From the NCBI GenBank assembly GCA_030849465.1, contig JARVLF010000005.1, forward strand, positions 186,001 to 250,000: a stretch of DNA of 64,000 nt. Reading direction: 5' to 3'. The stretch's first letter is position 1. Every line of letters begins with the position of its first letter. The DNA comes from Moesziomyces globuligerus. Lineage: Eukaryota; Basidiomycota; Ustilaginomycetes; Ustilaginales; Ustilaginaceae. Positions 30,631-40,921 of the stretch are shown piece after piece. The position numbers were made by a program, and so were the translations under genes. Under the pieces are notes generated by a model. The model saw only the letters and a program-made list of their open reading frames with translations, searched no databases and had not been told where the DNA came from.

Positions 30631-33624
30631 GATGGGTCAAGGTGATGCCGAGGGCCAAAGTGATGCAGAAGGACTGGCCGGGAGAGCGATGCTAGAAGGT
30701 GCAGATAGGACGGAGTGGGTCGGGTCCAGCCGACAGCGCGCCGAGGCGATTGTGTTGACACTGTGCGAGGGCACGCGACGATGAGCAAGCGTCGAGCTTG
30801 CGCGAGCGAAGAGATGCGATGGCGAAGATGGCGGTGCAAGAGGTAGTAGCGCTGCTACTTGCGGGAAGGGCGCACGAGGGAGACCGAGACGGAGATGCGG
30901 AAGCGACGGGACAGATGGAGGTGAAGAAAGTGGTGCGGGAGGCCGAAGAGGCAGACGGTGATGCAGAAGGGCGGAAGCGACGTCGACGAGGGGCAGCAGG
31001 TGGTAGAGCAGCTAGGGAGGCATGAAGCAAGCCGGTGCACGAGGCTTGGGTGGTTGGATCGGGAGCAAGTGAAAGTGCAAACGCAACTGCAACTGCAACT
31101 GCAACTGCACAAGGGCTGCGGCCACGGGTTGGGCGTGCGGCGGCGGGAGCGGAATGGGGGATGTGCTGATGAGGCAGGCTGCAGGAGCAGATGATGGAGG
31201 GCGAGTGTGGGAAGGCGGCGGGGGATGCGGATGTTACAGTACTGCGACGGCGGCGAGGAGGGAGCGGCGGGAGGCCGAAGGGGCAAAGAGCGTCAGGGCA
31301 AGACGAGGATCGGCGAGATGCTGCAGAGTGGTGCAGTGCCAGGTGCAGTGCCAGGGGCAGCAGCGCGAAGAGGCTAGGGCAGCAGAGCACAGCAGAGCAC
31401 AGCAGAGCATCGCACGCAACACACGCCTCGCGTCGAGGCAATTAAAAGTTGCGAACTGGCTCGAAAGAAAAACACACGTCCGACGCAGCGCATTCGGCGT
31501 GCTTGCATTGCAGCGTTGCAGCATGGGGCAAGCGAGCGCAACCCGCACCGCCTGCCGCGTGCACTCGGGCGCCACCAAGGACCAACGAGGACAGAGCGTC
31601 GCTTTCGTATCAAGCACGCGGCGATTGGCTCGCGCCATCGTAGAGCAGAGCCGCCGCTGCCTATGGGTCGCACCGAGCGGTTCGGGGGCGGCGTGCGGCG
31701 TGGTACAGTACAGCAGTGCGAACTTGCCGGTTGACAACGCGTCGCTTTCTCCTTTTCTTTTTTTTTTCGTCCACGCGGTGGTGTGCATCGCCATCCGTTT
31801 GGCGAGGCTGTGTGCTGGCGACCAACGGTTGCAGCAGCGGCAGCGGGAGCGGCGGCTCAGTTGGAATGCACCACCCACGCGCGTGCGTGTTGGTTTCAGC
31901 TTTGAAGCTTGCCGCTCTGGGCTTTGGCTTGCCGCCCCGAGCTTGCCGTCTCGAGCTTGACGTTTGGCACATGCTCTCATCCACGCCGATGCCGGCGATC
32001 CTCCTAGAGCAGCTTAGCGCGCGCAATGTGCGTGCGTGCATCGCGCTCGATCGCACCGCACCACCCACCAAGCCCACGCAAGCTGCTCCGAGGCTGAGAT
32101 GCACGCGTGCGTCGGCACATCCTCGAGCCAGCCCGAGCACATGCCGAGTGCAGGTGACTTGGGTGCACCTCAAATTCCGAGCGCGAGCCCTTTTTCGCCC
32201 AAATCCACTCACTCACTCGCCCGCAAGAACAAAAAACGGGCCGCGCCCCAGAGGTGCGATGCTCTCCGCTGCTGTGCTGGCATGGCATCGAGTGCCCCAT
32301 GGCGCGCCCCATGGCGCGCCCCATGGCGTGCCCGACACGAGACAGCCCGGATGGCATGCATGCATCGGCGCAGAGGCGCGTGCCTCGACGAGCCCTCTCA
32401 ATGCTGAGATCGGTGACCAACTTGCTGCGCTCCGGCCTCTTTGCTCTCCCTTCCGCTCGGGGTGGCCGAATCACATTCAAACGATTCGACCCGGCATGAG
32501 TTGGGATGCCTGACCCTCCTCCGCCTGTTTTCACTTTGCTTCGACCTCGTCTCCGTTCCGTCGTCTCGTGCTCAACGGCGGCTTGCCTCAGCATCAAACG
32601 TCCATGTGACGTCCCGCATTGCAGTTTCGACGTGACTGTTTCGTGTCATCCCTGTCTCCTCCGAGCGTGCCCTTCGGTTGCCAAGCCCTGTCACCGTAGC
32701 TTTGATGCCATCTCCGACGTCCGTGATCCTCGCTTCCGCCCTGCAAGCGAGGCTGTCTCGTTCGACGTTGCTGCCAACTCTGCAGCTCTGTTGCTGCCCT
32801 CCGTTGCCCCAAGTGGTGCAAACTTCCACATGCGCATGCCAAGCCAGCCATGACTTGTTCTGGCGAACTTTTCCTTGTTCTTCTTCATCGCCAAAAAGCG
32901 CTCCCTTGGCCTGTTTCCTTTCCCTGTTTTTCCTCATTCATTCCCGCAGTTTCTCTTGGCCGCTGCAACGTCGATCAAGGGTCCCCCCCCCCCCTGTCTT
33001 GCCCTTTCTTCCCTCGGCCCCCGCGCCGTCCTCGGCCTCCCGCACCGAGCCGCTTGGATGGCTGCGCTTGTGATGATTCGCTAGATCGACGCCACCTTGT
33101 CTCATGCTCGGCTGCGTGTTTCGGCGTCCTGCTGAGGTGCTACTGTCCGATGCGCACAGCCGATCGTTCACGTGCGTCCATCCTCTCTCGGTCTTCAGAT
33201 GATTCGTTTCGCGTCCAATACGCCGCCCTCGCTTCCCCTGCTTTTAGCCCCTAATTTCTTCCTTTTATTCCGTCAGCTGCAGCAATCGAACCTCGTCGCC
33301 GATCGATCCCCCGATCCCGCCGTCTTTCTGGCGTGCCTCTGTCGCGAGACGGTGGCGTGACAGTGCGGTGCAGCAACCTCGAGAGTGGTTGGATGAGCCG
33401 CGTGAGGAATTTCTAGTGGAGTTTGGTCCGGCTCGGCCCAGCTTGCAACACACTTTTTTTTTTGCAAGAATAAACTCACCCAGTCAAGAAAAGAAACACG
33501 AAATCCACGACCTAAAATCCGAGCCGATTGTGTTGAATCGGCAACGACCACCATCAAATCGGAGATCTTCAGCTGCCGCCTCCACAGCGGCTCTCCACTT
33601 ATTCTAGTTGCGACTGCCTCTTGC
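30631..33624. other. Long divergent intergenic region (~3 kb)
   Basis: The RabGAP and cyclin H genes point away from this stretch. It is long for such a compact genome. Open frames here are Arg/Ala/Ser-rich or start at codons other than ATG and look like shadows. Features seen are (GCAACT)n near 31080-31110, a (CAGAGCA)n-like run near 31380-31410, a 12-bp repeat at 32295-32330 and a C run near 32985. Non-coding transcripts or long leaders could lie here, but I cannot support any. Confidence 0.45.
32295..32330 (+). repeat. 12-bp tandem repeat (CCCCATGGCGCG)x3
   Basis: Three head-to-tail copies, the last with one change (CCCCATGGCGTG). The repeat contains overlapping palindromes CCATGG and GGCGCGCC and lies in the RabGAP/cyclin H intergenic region. 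Confidence 0.85.
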
Positions 33625-35091
33625 ATGGCCCGACCACCTCAACCACTTCGCTCCGCACTCTCACCTTCGGCGGCAGTTACCCACACCGTCATGGAAGCCA
33701 CGGCATCCAACGCTGCTGGCGACTCCGCCTCTACGGCGGGGCCCTCGTACACAGCCGCGTCGATGCGGCAAGTCGAAGTGCCCTCCCTTCCATCCCTCCC
33801 TCTCCCGTTCGGTCCCTCTCTAGCCTACGCCCAAACATCGCAAGCGCGCAACTGGCGATTCAGCCACGCCTCGCTCTCGCGGCTGCGGCAGGACGGTAAT
33901 CTGGCTGCTCGACGTCGCCTCGAGGCCATCTGGTCCGAGGAGCACGGCTCGTCGTCGTCGGCGGCCAGCATCCCGTTCCTCTCGGTCGACGACGAGCTGG
34001 CGCTCATCGCCTACTACCTCGTCAAGGTCGGTCAGATCGTGCGTGCCTTTGGCCTGCCCGAGCTCGTCGAGGCCACCGCGACCACGTTTGTCAAACGCTT
34101 CTACCTCCGCAACACGTGCATGGACTTCCACCCCAAGAACATCGTCATCACCTGCATCTTTCTCGCCTCCAAGGCCGAGAACTACGCGCTGAACCTCGGC
34201 GACTTTGCACGCAAGCTCGCCGGAAAGTCCAGCGACGCAGCTGTCATCGAGGAGAACAGACGCACCGTTCTCGATCTCGAATTCCTGGTCAGCCAGAGCT
34301 TGGCGTTCGAATACGCGGTCACAGGCGCGCATCGCGCACTCTACGGGCTCTTGCTCGACCTTCAGTCGCTGCCTGCTGGCGAGGCTCCGGGGAGAGAGGA
34401 GCTACACAAGCTCGCGGCGGCAGCGCACGCGAGGCTCTCGACATCGAGGCTGACGGATGCCGAGTTCGTCTATACACCCTCGCAAATAGCCCTGGCGTGC
34501 ATCAGCGCTGCAGAGCCCAAAGGTAGACAGCTTGTCGCCAGCTGGATCGATGCGAAGCAGGCACGTGCAGGCGTGGTGGCGACGGGAGCCAAGGCTAGCC
34601 GCGTAGCCCTGCGCGAGGCAGAGACAGCGCGCGCGGCCAAGGCCAAGATCGCGCAGGCGCGCCGAACCAAGGGCAAAGCTGGCGCCAAGGCAGCCGAAGA
34701 CCAACTCGCCGCCTCGGCCGCCGCCACCGCGCAGAAAAGCTTCGAGTTCGACGACGATGCCATCCAAAGTGACCCGCTCGGCATGTCCAGGCAGCAACTC
34801 GATCACACTCTCGACGACATCAACGCCCTCATCGACAAGAGGGAGACAGGTGGCTATACAGGCGAGGGCAAAGGCCCAGACGACGTCGAGAGAGTCAAGG
34901 ACATCGACAAGCGTCAAAAACTCTGCATGAATCCCGAAAAGGTTCCCGGCTCCACCGTCTACCGCAAACGCCACGCTCAGACCGACGACGCCACCGCCGC
35001 AAAAAGACAGCGTACCGACGACGTCGACTCGGACGACGACGACGTGCCCGTCGCAAAGGACTTTGCAGTCAAACCCGAACCCACCGTCTAG
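33625..35091 (+). CDS. CCL1: Cyclin H, TFIIH kinase-module cyclin
   Basis: Single-exon gene for up to 488 residues, with ATG at 33625 (TTGCATGGCC); ATGs at 33691 and 33763 are alternatives. Cyclin H signatures are AYAQTSQARNWRFSHASLSRLR near residue ~70, then the cyclin box (LALIAYYLVKVGQIVRAFGLP, TTFVKRFYLRNTCMDFHPKN, FLASKAENYALNLGDFARKL). The second fold includes FVYTPSQIALACIS. The C-terminal third is charged and longer than in yeast Ccl1. It should pair with the Kin28/Cdk7 kinase in TFIIH to phosphorylate the RNA polymerase II tail. An acidic, Lys-rich end may act in nuclear import. Confidence 0.9.
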   Translation: MARPPQPLRSALSPSAAVTHTVMEATASNAAGDSASTAGPSYTAASMRQVEVPSLPSLPLPFGPSLAYAQTSQARNWRFSHASLSRLRQDGNLAARRRLEAIWSEEHGSSSSAASIPFLSVDDELALIAYYLVKVGQIVRAFGLPELVEATATTFVKRFYLRNTCMDFHPKNIVITCIFLASKAENYALNLGDFARKLAGKSSDAAVIEENRRTVLDLEFLVSQSLAFEYAVTGAHRALYGLLLDLQSLPAGEAPGREELHKLAAAAHARLSTSRLTDAEFVYTPSQIALACISAAEPKGRQLVASWIDAKQARAGVVATGAKASRVALREAETARAAKAKIAQARRTKGKAGAKAAEDQLAASAAATAQKSFEFDDDAIQSDPLGMSRQQLDHTLDDINALIDKRETGGYTGEGKGPDDVERVKDIDKRQKLCMNPEKVPGSTVYRKRHAQTDDATAAKRQRTDDVDSDDDDVPVAKDFAVKPEPTV

Positions 35092-35178
35092 AGGCACAAA
35101 CAATGAAAAAGTAGCAAACTCATTTGCTGATTACGAAGGCTCCGTGAGACATGGGGATGTGCGTCGTGCGGGGGCCAT

Positions 35179-37554
35179 CTACTTGTCCTCAAGTACTGCC
35201 TGCTTGGTGCTCTTGGTCTTGGGGATCTTGGTGCGGAAGTGCGCCTCGGCCTTGGCGGCGACGGCTTTGATCTCGTCGATGCGCGGCGCGAGGTCAAAGT
35301 GACGCATGTCGCCGCGCGTATAGTTGCGGATGCACCATTTCTCCTCTTCGAAGAGGAACTCCCACGCGCCGTCGAGCGTGAAGGCGTTGGGCGCAATGTA
35401 GACCTCGTCGCTCTCCACCTTTGAGTCGAGGATGCCGCCGTTGAACCACGCCGGTCGCCCGAGCGACATGGCATCCACCTTACCATCCCCATCGTGATCC
35501 TCAATGTCCGCACCAAGGAAGTGCAGCGGATGCTCCGAGCACAGCTCCTCCACCTCGGCCTCGTCCACCTTGGACCTCGAGTCTTCCGTCGTCTTGACCT
35601 CTGTGACCGGCTCGCTTTCATCCTCGGCTGCTTGGTGCTTGTCGGCTTTGGCTTGCGCAGCAGCAAGGCTTGCAAGTTTCTCCGTCTTGGTGCGCGGCCG
35701 CGTCGTACCGATCGCCTGCGCGTAGCGCGGCACAAAGTAGTAGGGGAATCGAGAAAACTCAAACGCGAGCCAGAAGGTCTCCTTGTCGCCCCACCAGATG
35801 CGGTAGGTGGTCTTCTTCCGGATCTCACCCATGTTCTGCCAAGCCGTAAAGAGCAGTGCGGCAAACACATCGGTCCTACGCTTGTCCACAACTACAATGC
35901 CGGACTCCTGCTCAAAGATGCCCTTCTTCTTCCAGAACTCGCTCTGCGCCAGTCTTGGCGAGGGTCCGCGCAGCGAGAGCTGGTTGTTCATGAAATCCTG
36001 GATAATGTCGTCGGCACCCTTGCGGAGGTGGTCGCGGTCGTGGAAGAAGAGCGTGCCCGTATCCAGGTAGCCCGGCTCCTCAAAGAAGTGGTCCGGATCC
36101 TCGAGCAGGATCGCATCCGCATCCGCCAGCATCACCTCGGTAAAGTTGGTGGCGAGCACCGCGAATGGCTTGATGGCAAAGCCCTGGCGCTCGAGCTGCA
36201 CCAGATCCGGGTCGAACAGGCCGAGTGCCTCGAGATCGATGCAGCGCACGTTGCGGTAGGTCCGCGTCAGGTAGTCCCGGTACTTGGCAGGCAGATCCGA
36301 GTCGCCGTAGTAGTACAGCTCGATCGGGATGTTGTTCTTGTGCTTTTCCCGGATGATCGAGATGAACTGCGAGGCGAAAACGGAGCCCTTGTAGCCGAGT
36401 GACATGACGATCCCGCGCGAGCCTCTCTCCGGTCCTTGATTCGAGGTTCCAAACGCCCGTGACATGAGCTTGGAACGTGATGGCGACGCGGTGCTGTCCA
36501 CCGTGCTTGCAGAGTAGGGAGTCGCCTTGGTCTGTACCGAAGCCTGCCACCACCTTCGAAGCTGGTTGATGCCCGGTACGAATGGCCAGAGCGCGCGCTC
36601 CATGCGCTCGAAGTTGGGCAGCGTCGGATGACGAAGCAGGTGCGAGTACATCTCGGTCCTCAGCCCCATCTCTGCAAAGCCCGTCTTGTCCCGTGCTCGC
36701 ACGGGGTGGTGAATCACGTGGTCGATCCAGTTATTGAGGAACACAGCTTCGCTCGCCTTGTGAGAGATGAGGTGACCGTCGACGCTCTTCTCGACAGCGG
36801 CCGAAGCTGTCATGAGCATCCTCGTGCACAAGACCATGCCGAAGACCAATGCGATCAGTAGCTTGTACGAAGCGCAGAGGCGCGCAACGAATGGGAGATC
36901 TCGGCGTGCTCTGCCCTTGTTGAGTACAGGACCGAAGGGGAACAAGGCAGAGAGACCGCCTCCCGAGCGAGAGCCGGCCTTCGTATGGCCGATATCAGCG
37001 CCGTCCGCGTGGATCGATGCGAGCGAAGAGACGTCGGTCTTCTCATCGCTCGAGAGAAGCTTTGAGGGACGGTAGAGAGAGGGCCTCTGCTTGACTTGCG
37101 ACCCTTTGCTGCGGCTCCAGCCGCCAAGCAGCATGGGCACGCCTGCCTTTTCGTCGCCCGTTCCGAAGATGTTGCTGGGAGAGAGGATGAATGTGGGCGT
37201 GGTGGGCGTAGTTGGCTTGCGCTCGATCAACTTTGCGCCTGGTTGCGCTCGCTCTGAAGCTATATGCTGTGCTCTGTCCGAAGCCAACGAGGGGAGAGTC
37301 ATGTCGTGGGATGCCACTCGTGCAGGCTTTGCGGGTCTTGCGTCGCCTCGGCCTTCATCAGCCTCGACTGCGCTGCGATGCGCGAGAAAGCTGTCCTTGG
37401 TCATGCCGCGACGACCAACCTGTTGTTGTACGAATGGCGTTGGAAGGCGCGGGCGGGGAGGGGGGGGGGGGGGGAGCAGGCCTGGGGCTCGAGGGATCAC
37501 GGTTGATGGTTGTGACGATGGTTGAAGAAGAGCAGGAAAGGTGCATGCATCCAT
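35179..37554 (-). CDS. GT71-type (MNN1-like) glycosyltransferase, copy 1
   Basis: Single exon; 791 residues from the ATG at 37554, or 741 from the ATG at 37404. The frame is open further upstream only through a TTG codon. A long cytosolic tail precedes one membrane anchor (LLIALVFGMVLCTRML), as in type II Golgi enzymes. The luminal part shows the fungal GT71 pattern: GIVMSLGYKGSVFASQFISI, IELYYYGDSDLP, the metal-binding ADADAILLEDPD (an intact DxD), LDTGTLFFHDRDH and the late block RPAWFNGGILDS. Relatives add alpha-1,3-mannose or other hexoses to glycans. A run of 15 G (37460-37474) encodes a polyproline stretch between the two candidate starts. It is a paralogue of the gene at 39161 and lies head-to-head with it. 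Confidence 0.8.
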   Translation of the reverse strand: MDACTFPALLQPSSQPSTVIPRAPGLLPPPPPPRPRLPTPFVQQQVGRRGMTKDSFLAHRSAVEADEGRGDARPAKPARVASHDMTLPSLASDRAQHIASERAQPGAKLIERKPTTPTTPTFILSPSNIFGTGDEKAGVPMLLGGWSRSKGSQVKQRPSLYRPSKLLSSDEKTDVSSLASIHADGADIGHTKAGSRSGGGLSALFPFGPVLNKGRARRDLPFVARLCASYKLLIALVFGMVLCTRMLMTASAAVEKSVDGHLISHKASEAVFLNNWIDHVIHHPVRARDKTGFAEMGLRTEMYSHLLRHPTLPNFERMERALWPFVPGINQLRRWWQASVQTKATPYSASTVDSTASPSRSKLMSRAFGTSNQGPERGSRGIVMSLGYKGSVFASQFISIIREKHKNNIPIELYYYGDSDLPAKYRDYLTRTYRNVRCIDLEALGLFDPDLVQLERQGFAIKPFAVLATNFTEVMLADADAILLEDPDHFFEEPGYLDTGTLFFHDRDHLRKGADDIIQDFMNNQLSLRGPSPRLAQSEFWKKKGIFEQESGIVVVDKRRTDVFAALLFTAWQNMGEIRKKTTYRIWWGDKETFWLAFEFSRFPYYFVPRYAQAIGTTRPRTKTEKLASLAAAQAKADKHQAAEDESEPVTEVKTTEDSRSKVDEAEVEELCSEHPLHFLGADIEDHDGDGKVDAMSLGRPAWFNGGILDSKVESDEVYIAPNAFTLDGAWEFLFEEEKWCIRNYTRGDMRHFDLAPRIDEIKAVAAKAEAHFRTKIPKTKSTKQAVLEDK
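37460..37474 (-). repeat. 15-nt homopolymer (C15 in the coding strand)
   Basis: A run of 15 G on the plus strand lies between the two candidate start codons of GT71 copy 1 and encodes prolines in the current frame. Slippage or sequencing error here would shift the frame of the upstream start only. Confidence 0.9.
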
Positions 37555-38104
37555 CAGTCCTCGAGAAGCGGAGGAGAACACAACCAGAAGCCCTTTGGAG
37601 CTCGAGTTGGTGCAACGAGCGTAGTTAGTCCGGGCATACAGCAAAAAAGTACAACACTCAGTGTCACTTTCGTGAGGCACGCCCAAGGGCCTGCGTGTGT
37701 TTGTTTCAGATGACGGCCACGCCAGTTCCGCTCAAAAAGGCAGGTACGGCTGAATCTTTCCCAGACCAGACATGGCAGTCATCACGCGGTAGGCGCGAGA
37801 GGACGGACTTGACCAACCCGACCAGGGCGATGAGAAGCTCTGCAGCGATGCAAGCGCGGGAAGGGGGCGCACCACCGAAGTGCATGAACACGACCTGTCT
37901 GTATCTTGCTGCCGACAGAAGGGTTCACGGCTCATGCAATGCTGCTGCCGGTGGGTGCGCTGTTGGCAGCTAAGGCAAAGGCAAGGTACGGCTTGGCTCG
38001 GCGAATTGCGATTCATTGCATCCCTCCTCGCCTGCGCGGCTTTTCCACGCCCGTTCCGTCGCCGAGAGCCAAGGCTGCACTCACAGACTGCAGGAAACGC
38101 GACT

Positions 38105-38132
38105 CGGCAGGAAAAGCGCACTTTTCCTGTCG
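38105..38132. other. Hairpin 1
   Basis: CGGCAGGAAAAG, a 4-nt loop CGCA, and CTTTTCCTGTCG form a 12-bp stem with one G-T pair. The inner nine pairs are perfect. Confidence 0.8.
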
Positions 38133-38160
38133 TGCGCCTCGGTGGCTGTCAAAAAAAAAA

Positions 38161-38214
38161 GCGCGTGGCTGAGGCCAAGCCCGTGCCCCGACACGGCGCA
38201 CCTCAGCCACGTGT
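38161..38214. other. Hairpin 2, flanked by a 10-nt A/T run
   Basis: CGTGGCTGAGG (38164-38174) pairs perfectly with CCTCAGCCACG (38201-38211); G-U pairs extend the stem by three. A nested stem CCGTG (38181-38185)/CACGG (38192-38196) sits inside. Just left of it is a run of ten A, so on the minus strand the hairpin is followed by ten T, the layout of a Pol III-like transcript end. Confidence 0.8.
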
Positions 38215-39160
38215 GTGACACCGGACAGCCACGCGAATTGCGAATTGCTCCTGCTTTTCCCACAGCTGCATGAATCCTTCCTTCTCCTCTACGCATCGCT
38301 ATACCAGGCCGAGACCACCGAGTGCTGCACACTGGCCCTGCATGCTGGTGGAAAAGTCACAGCAGCCACACGCCACACATCATGCACTCGAGCTGGACTG
38401 AACAACTCCCCTCGAAGCCACGCCGTGCTTGAGTGCTCGAGCATCAACGGACGTGATAGGTGCTCTCTTGGGTAAAACGTGGCATACGAGGCGGTGCAGT
38501 GCGGCCGTGCCGGTGCACAACTTCGAGAGGAACCTCGGGATAGCCAAGCAGGGAAGTAAGCAAGCTTCGATCATCCACTTGCCTCGTTCCCTGATCGCCT
38601 CCTCGGTACAGCTCGCTTGTGCTCGGAGTCGTCTTCTGCAACGCTCGGCGCGAATGCCAAAATGATTTCGATAATTGAATGAAAGAATTTCCGGTCTGCT
38701 TTTTTCTTTTTTCTTCTTCTTTTTTCTTCTCTTTTCTTCAACCGCCTGGGGACTGGGCTGCTCGGAAATGGTACGGACGGGTCAACAGCTCCAAAGTCGG
38801 CAAGATACTTCATCTGAGAGAAAGAGGCGTCATGAGGCTTCGACGACGTATCTGGGATGGCCTTATCAACGCAGCCACGATCAAAGAGACCGTACGGCCG
38901 TCCGACACCGAATGAACTGAACCGAACCGGCTGCGTTTTCCCTCCAACACGCCGATCCTTTTTGGTTTTATTATTATTTTGATTTCCGCGCATTTATCCC
39001 CCGGTCGGCCTTCCCGTGCTTTGCCGTGCATTTCGAATGGACTCGTCCTGGTTCAGAGCAACACTTGCACATGCCTTGATCCGCGCTGCTTCCTTCTACA
39101 CCACTAGCATCTCTACCATCCTCCACGGCCATACTACCTGGTCTCGACGTGGATTCCAAG

Positions 39161-40921
39161 ATGGTCGTCGCCAACTTCTCGTCGCTCCTCGGACCTCACG
39201 CCAGCGCAAAGTCGTTGCCCATCAAGCTTCGAGGGATGGGGAGCAAGATCAGAGTGCTCTGTCTGCTGCTGGTGATCGTGTGGCTCACGCGGGTGCTCCT
39301 CCAAATTCAACCGTCGCTGTCGCCTATGTATGGCATACGCATACGAGCGCTCGATTCGGCAGCACACGATATCTGGACCGACTACATCCTCACACACCCG
39401 GTCGAAGCCGACGAGAGGTACGGGCTCCGAGAGATGGGCTTCCGAGCTCATGCCTACGCCGAGCTCGCTAGGACTGGCCAGATTGGAAGGCTCGAAAGCA
39501 TCGAGGAAAGGCTTTGGACCTTTGCCCCTGCTGTGGCCGACATTCGACGCACTGCGCTGCAAGTCAAGCCGACGGCGACAAAGCCAGCTTACGAACCGAT
39601 CGAGGCCAAGATCAAGGCACAGCTGAAGAAGTCGGGCAGACTGTCCACCAACCAGACTGCGGCCCTTCTCACGGCTGCGCAGATGGAAGAAGAGGCTCAA
39701 GGCGGAAAAACAAGAGGCATCGTCATGGCAGTAACGCGTCAGACTGCGCTCGCTGCCCTGCAGACCATCACGGTGCTGCGTGAGCTGCATGGATGCATGC
39801 TCCCCGTCGAGATCTATCATCACACTGAAGACGAGCTTCCGCCTGCGCTAGCCGACATCTTCAAGACGCTCGGTCGCGTCTCGGTGTTCGACATCGACAC
39901 GCTTCCCCACTTCAACACGGAGCTCGAAGACGATGCTGGGCGCTATCCAGGCCTCAAGGAGACCTGGGAGCGACAGTCGCTGGCTCTGCTGGCCTCCTCG
40001 TTCCAGGAGATCTTGGTGGTGGACCCCGAGGTGGTCTTCCTACAGAACCCTGCCCTACTGTTCTCGCATCCGACCTTCGCGAGTACCGGCACGCTCTTCT
40101 TCCGATCCAAGGCTAAGCCGGTGGACCGCGCGTCCCAGTATCTCGTCTCGTTCCTCAAGCGCCAGATCGACCAGGGTGCGCCGTCGCAGCAGCTTGCGGA
40201 GAGCGCATTCTTCTCGCACAGCCTCGGCGCACGCATGGACATGGACGTGGTGGTACTAGACAAGTCGAGGCCCGGCGTGCTCTCTGCACTCCTGATGAAT
40301 GCGTGGATGCGTAGGAGGATGGCTCGCGCCGTGTTCTGGGGTGCTTATCCCAAGATGATGAGCGAGGGACTCTGGTTGGCGTTCGAGCTGTCCAACATCG
40401 AGTATGCGTTCGAAAACACATGGCCAGGAGCGATCGGACGCTTCGACGGCGAGTGGGACGACCATTCTCCGCTGCTGTGCTCTCCGAGGACGCTGCAATT
40501 CCTCTCGCCCAAGGCCGCTCAGCACGAGCTCTCGCTCAAGTACTTCTCGCTCTTCCAGTCGCAAGGATCCAAGAAGAGCAGCAAGCGTGTCGACGCCAAG
40601 GGCAGGGAGAATGCGGTGGGTGAGAAGCCCTTCTGGTTCCACGGCGGCTTGCTCGTTGCTGGGCAGAAAGAGGAGACGTTCTTCACGCCCAACGTGTATG
40701 CTCGGAATGCCCCGCCCTACGCAACGCTGGACGAGGACCAGGCGTCTTCGGACGACTGCCTTTACGGCGCGACGCTGAACAAGCTCAAGGGTACCGTCGT
40801 ACCCTCGACTCTGCAGAGAGCGGTCGAGATCGCACACGAGACCTTCAAGACGTTCCGGCCCACGCTGCAGTATCATGCGGTGATCCCTGCCCTGCGCCCC
40901 GACTCCAAGATTGATGCGTGA
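39161..40921 (+). CDS. GT71-type (MNN1-like) glycosyltransferase, copy 2
   Basis: Single exon for 586 residues. The start is the ATG at 39161 (MVVANFSS); the codon 12 nt upstream is GTG. A short tail precedes one membrane anchor (VLCLLLVIVWLTRVLL, ~30-47). The domain parallels copy 1: YILTHPVEADERYGLREMGF, GIVMAVTRQTALAALQTI, VEIYHHTEDELPPA, LLASSFQEILVVDPEVVFL, STGTLFFRSK and KPFWFHGGLLVAG. The position of copy 1's DxD (DAD) reads DPE here, so the second metal-binding Asp is replaced by Glu. It may have lower or altered activity, or DxE may suffice. It is divergently paired with copy 1. Confidence 0.75.
   Translation: MVVANFSSLLGPHASAKSLPIKLRGMGSKIRVLCLLLVIVWLTRVLLQIQPSLSPMYGIRIRALDSAAHDIWTDYILTHPVEADERYGLREMGFRAHAYAELARTGQIGRLESIEERLWTFAPAVADIRRTALQVKPTATKPAYEPIEAKIKAQLKKSGRLSTNQTAALLTAAQMEEEAQGGKTRGIVMAVTRQTALAALQTITVLRELHGCMLPVEIYHHTEDELPPALADIFKTLGRVSVFDIDTLPHFNTELEDDAGRYPGLKETWERQSLALLASSFQEILVVDPEVVFLQNPALLFSHPTFASTGTLFFRSKAKPVDRASQYLVSFLKRQIDQGAPSQQLAESAFFSHSLGARMDMDVVVLDKSRPGVLSALLMNAWMRRRMARAVFWGAYPKMMSEGLWLAFELSNIEYAFENTWPGAIGRFDGEWDDHSPLLCSPRTLQFLSPKAAQHELSLKYFSLFQSQGSKKSSKRVDAKGRENAVGEKPFWFHGGLLVAGQKEETFFTPNVYARNAPPYATLDEDQASSDDCLYGATLNKLKGTVVPSTLQRAVEIAHETFKTFRPTLQYHAVIPALRPDSKIDA

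Larger units (their letters stand above)
37555..39160. other. Divergent promoter region between the two GT71 genes
   Basis: 1.6 kb separating two paralogous glycosyltransferase genes that point away from each other. No ORF is supported. The region holds two strong hairpins (38105-38132 and 38161-38214) around a 10-nt A run, and a T-rich tract near 38700-38740. Confidence 0.5.

Noticed and set aside
31154..32513. Overlapping long frames in the RabGAP/cyclin H intergenic region
   Set aside because: Starts are non-ATG or composition is Arg/Ala/Ser bias typical of non-coding GC-rich DNA.
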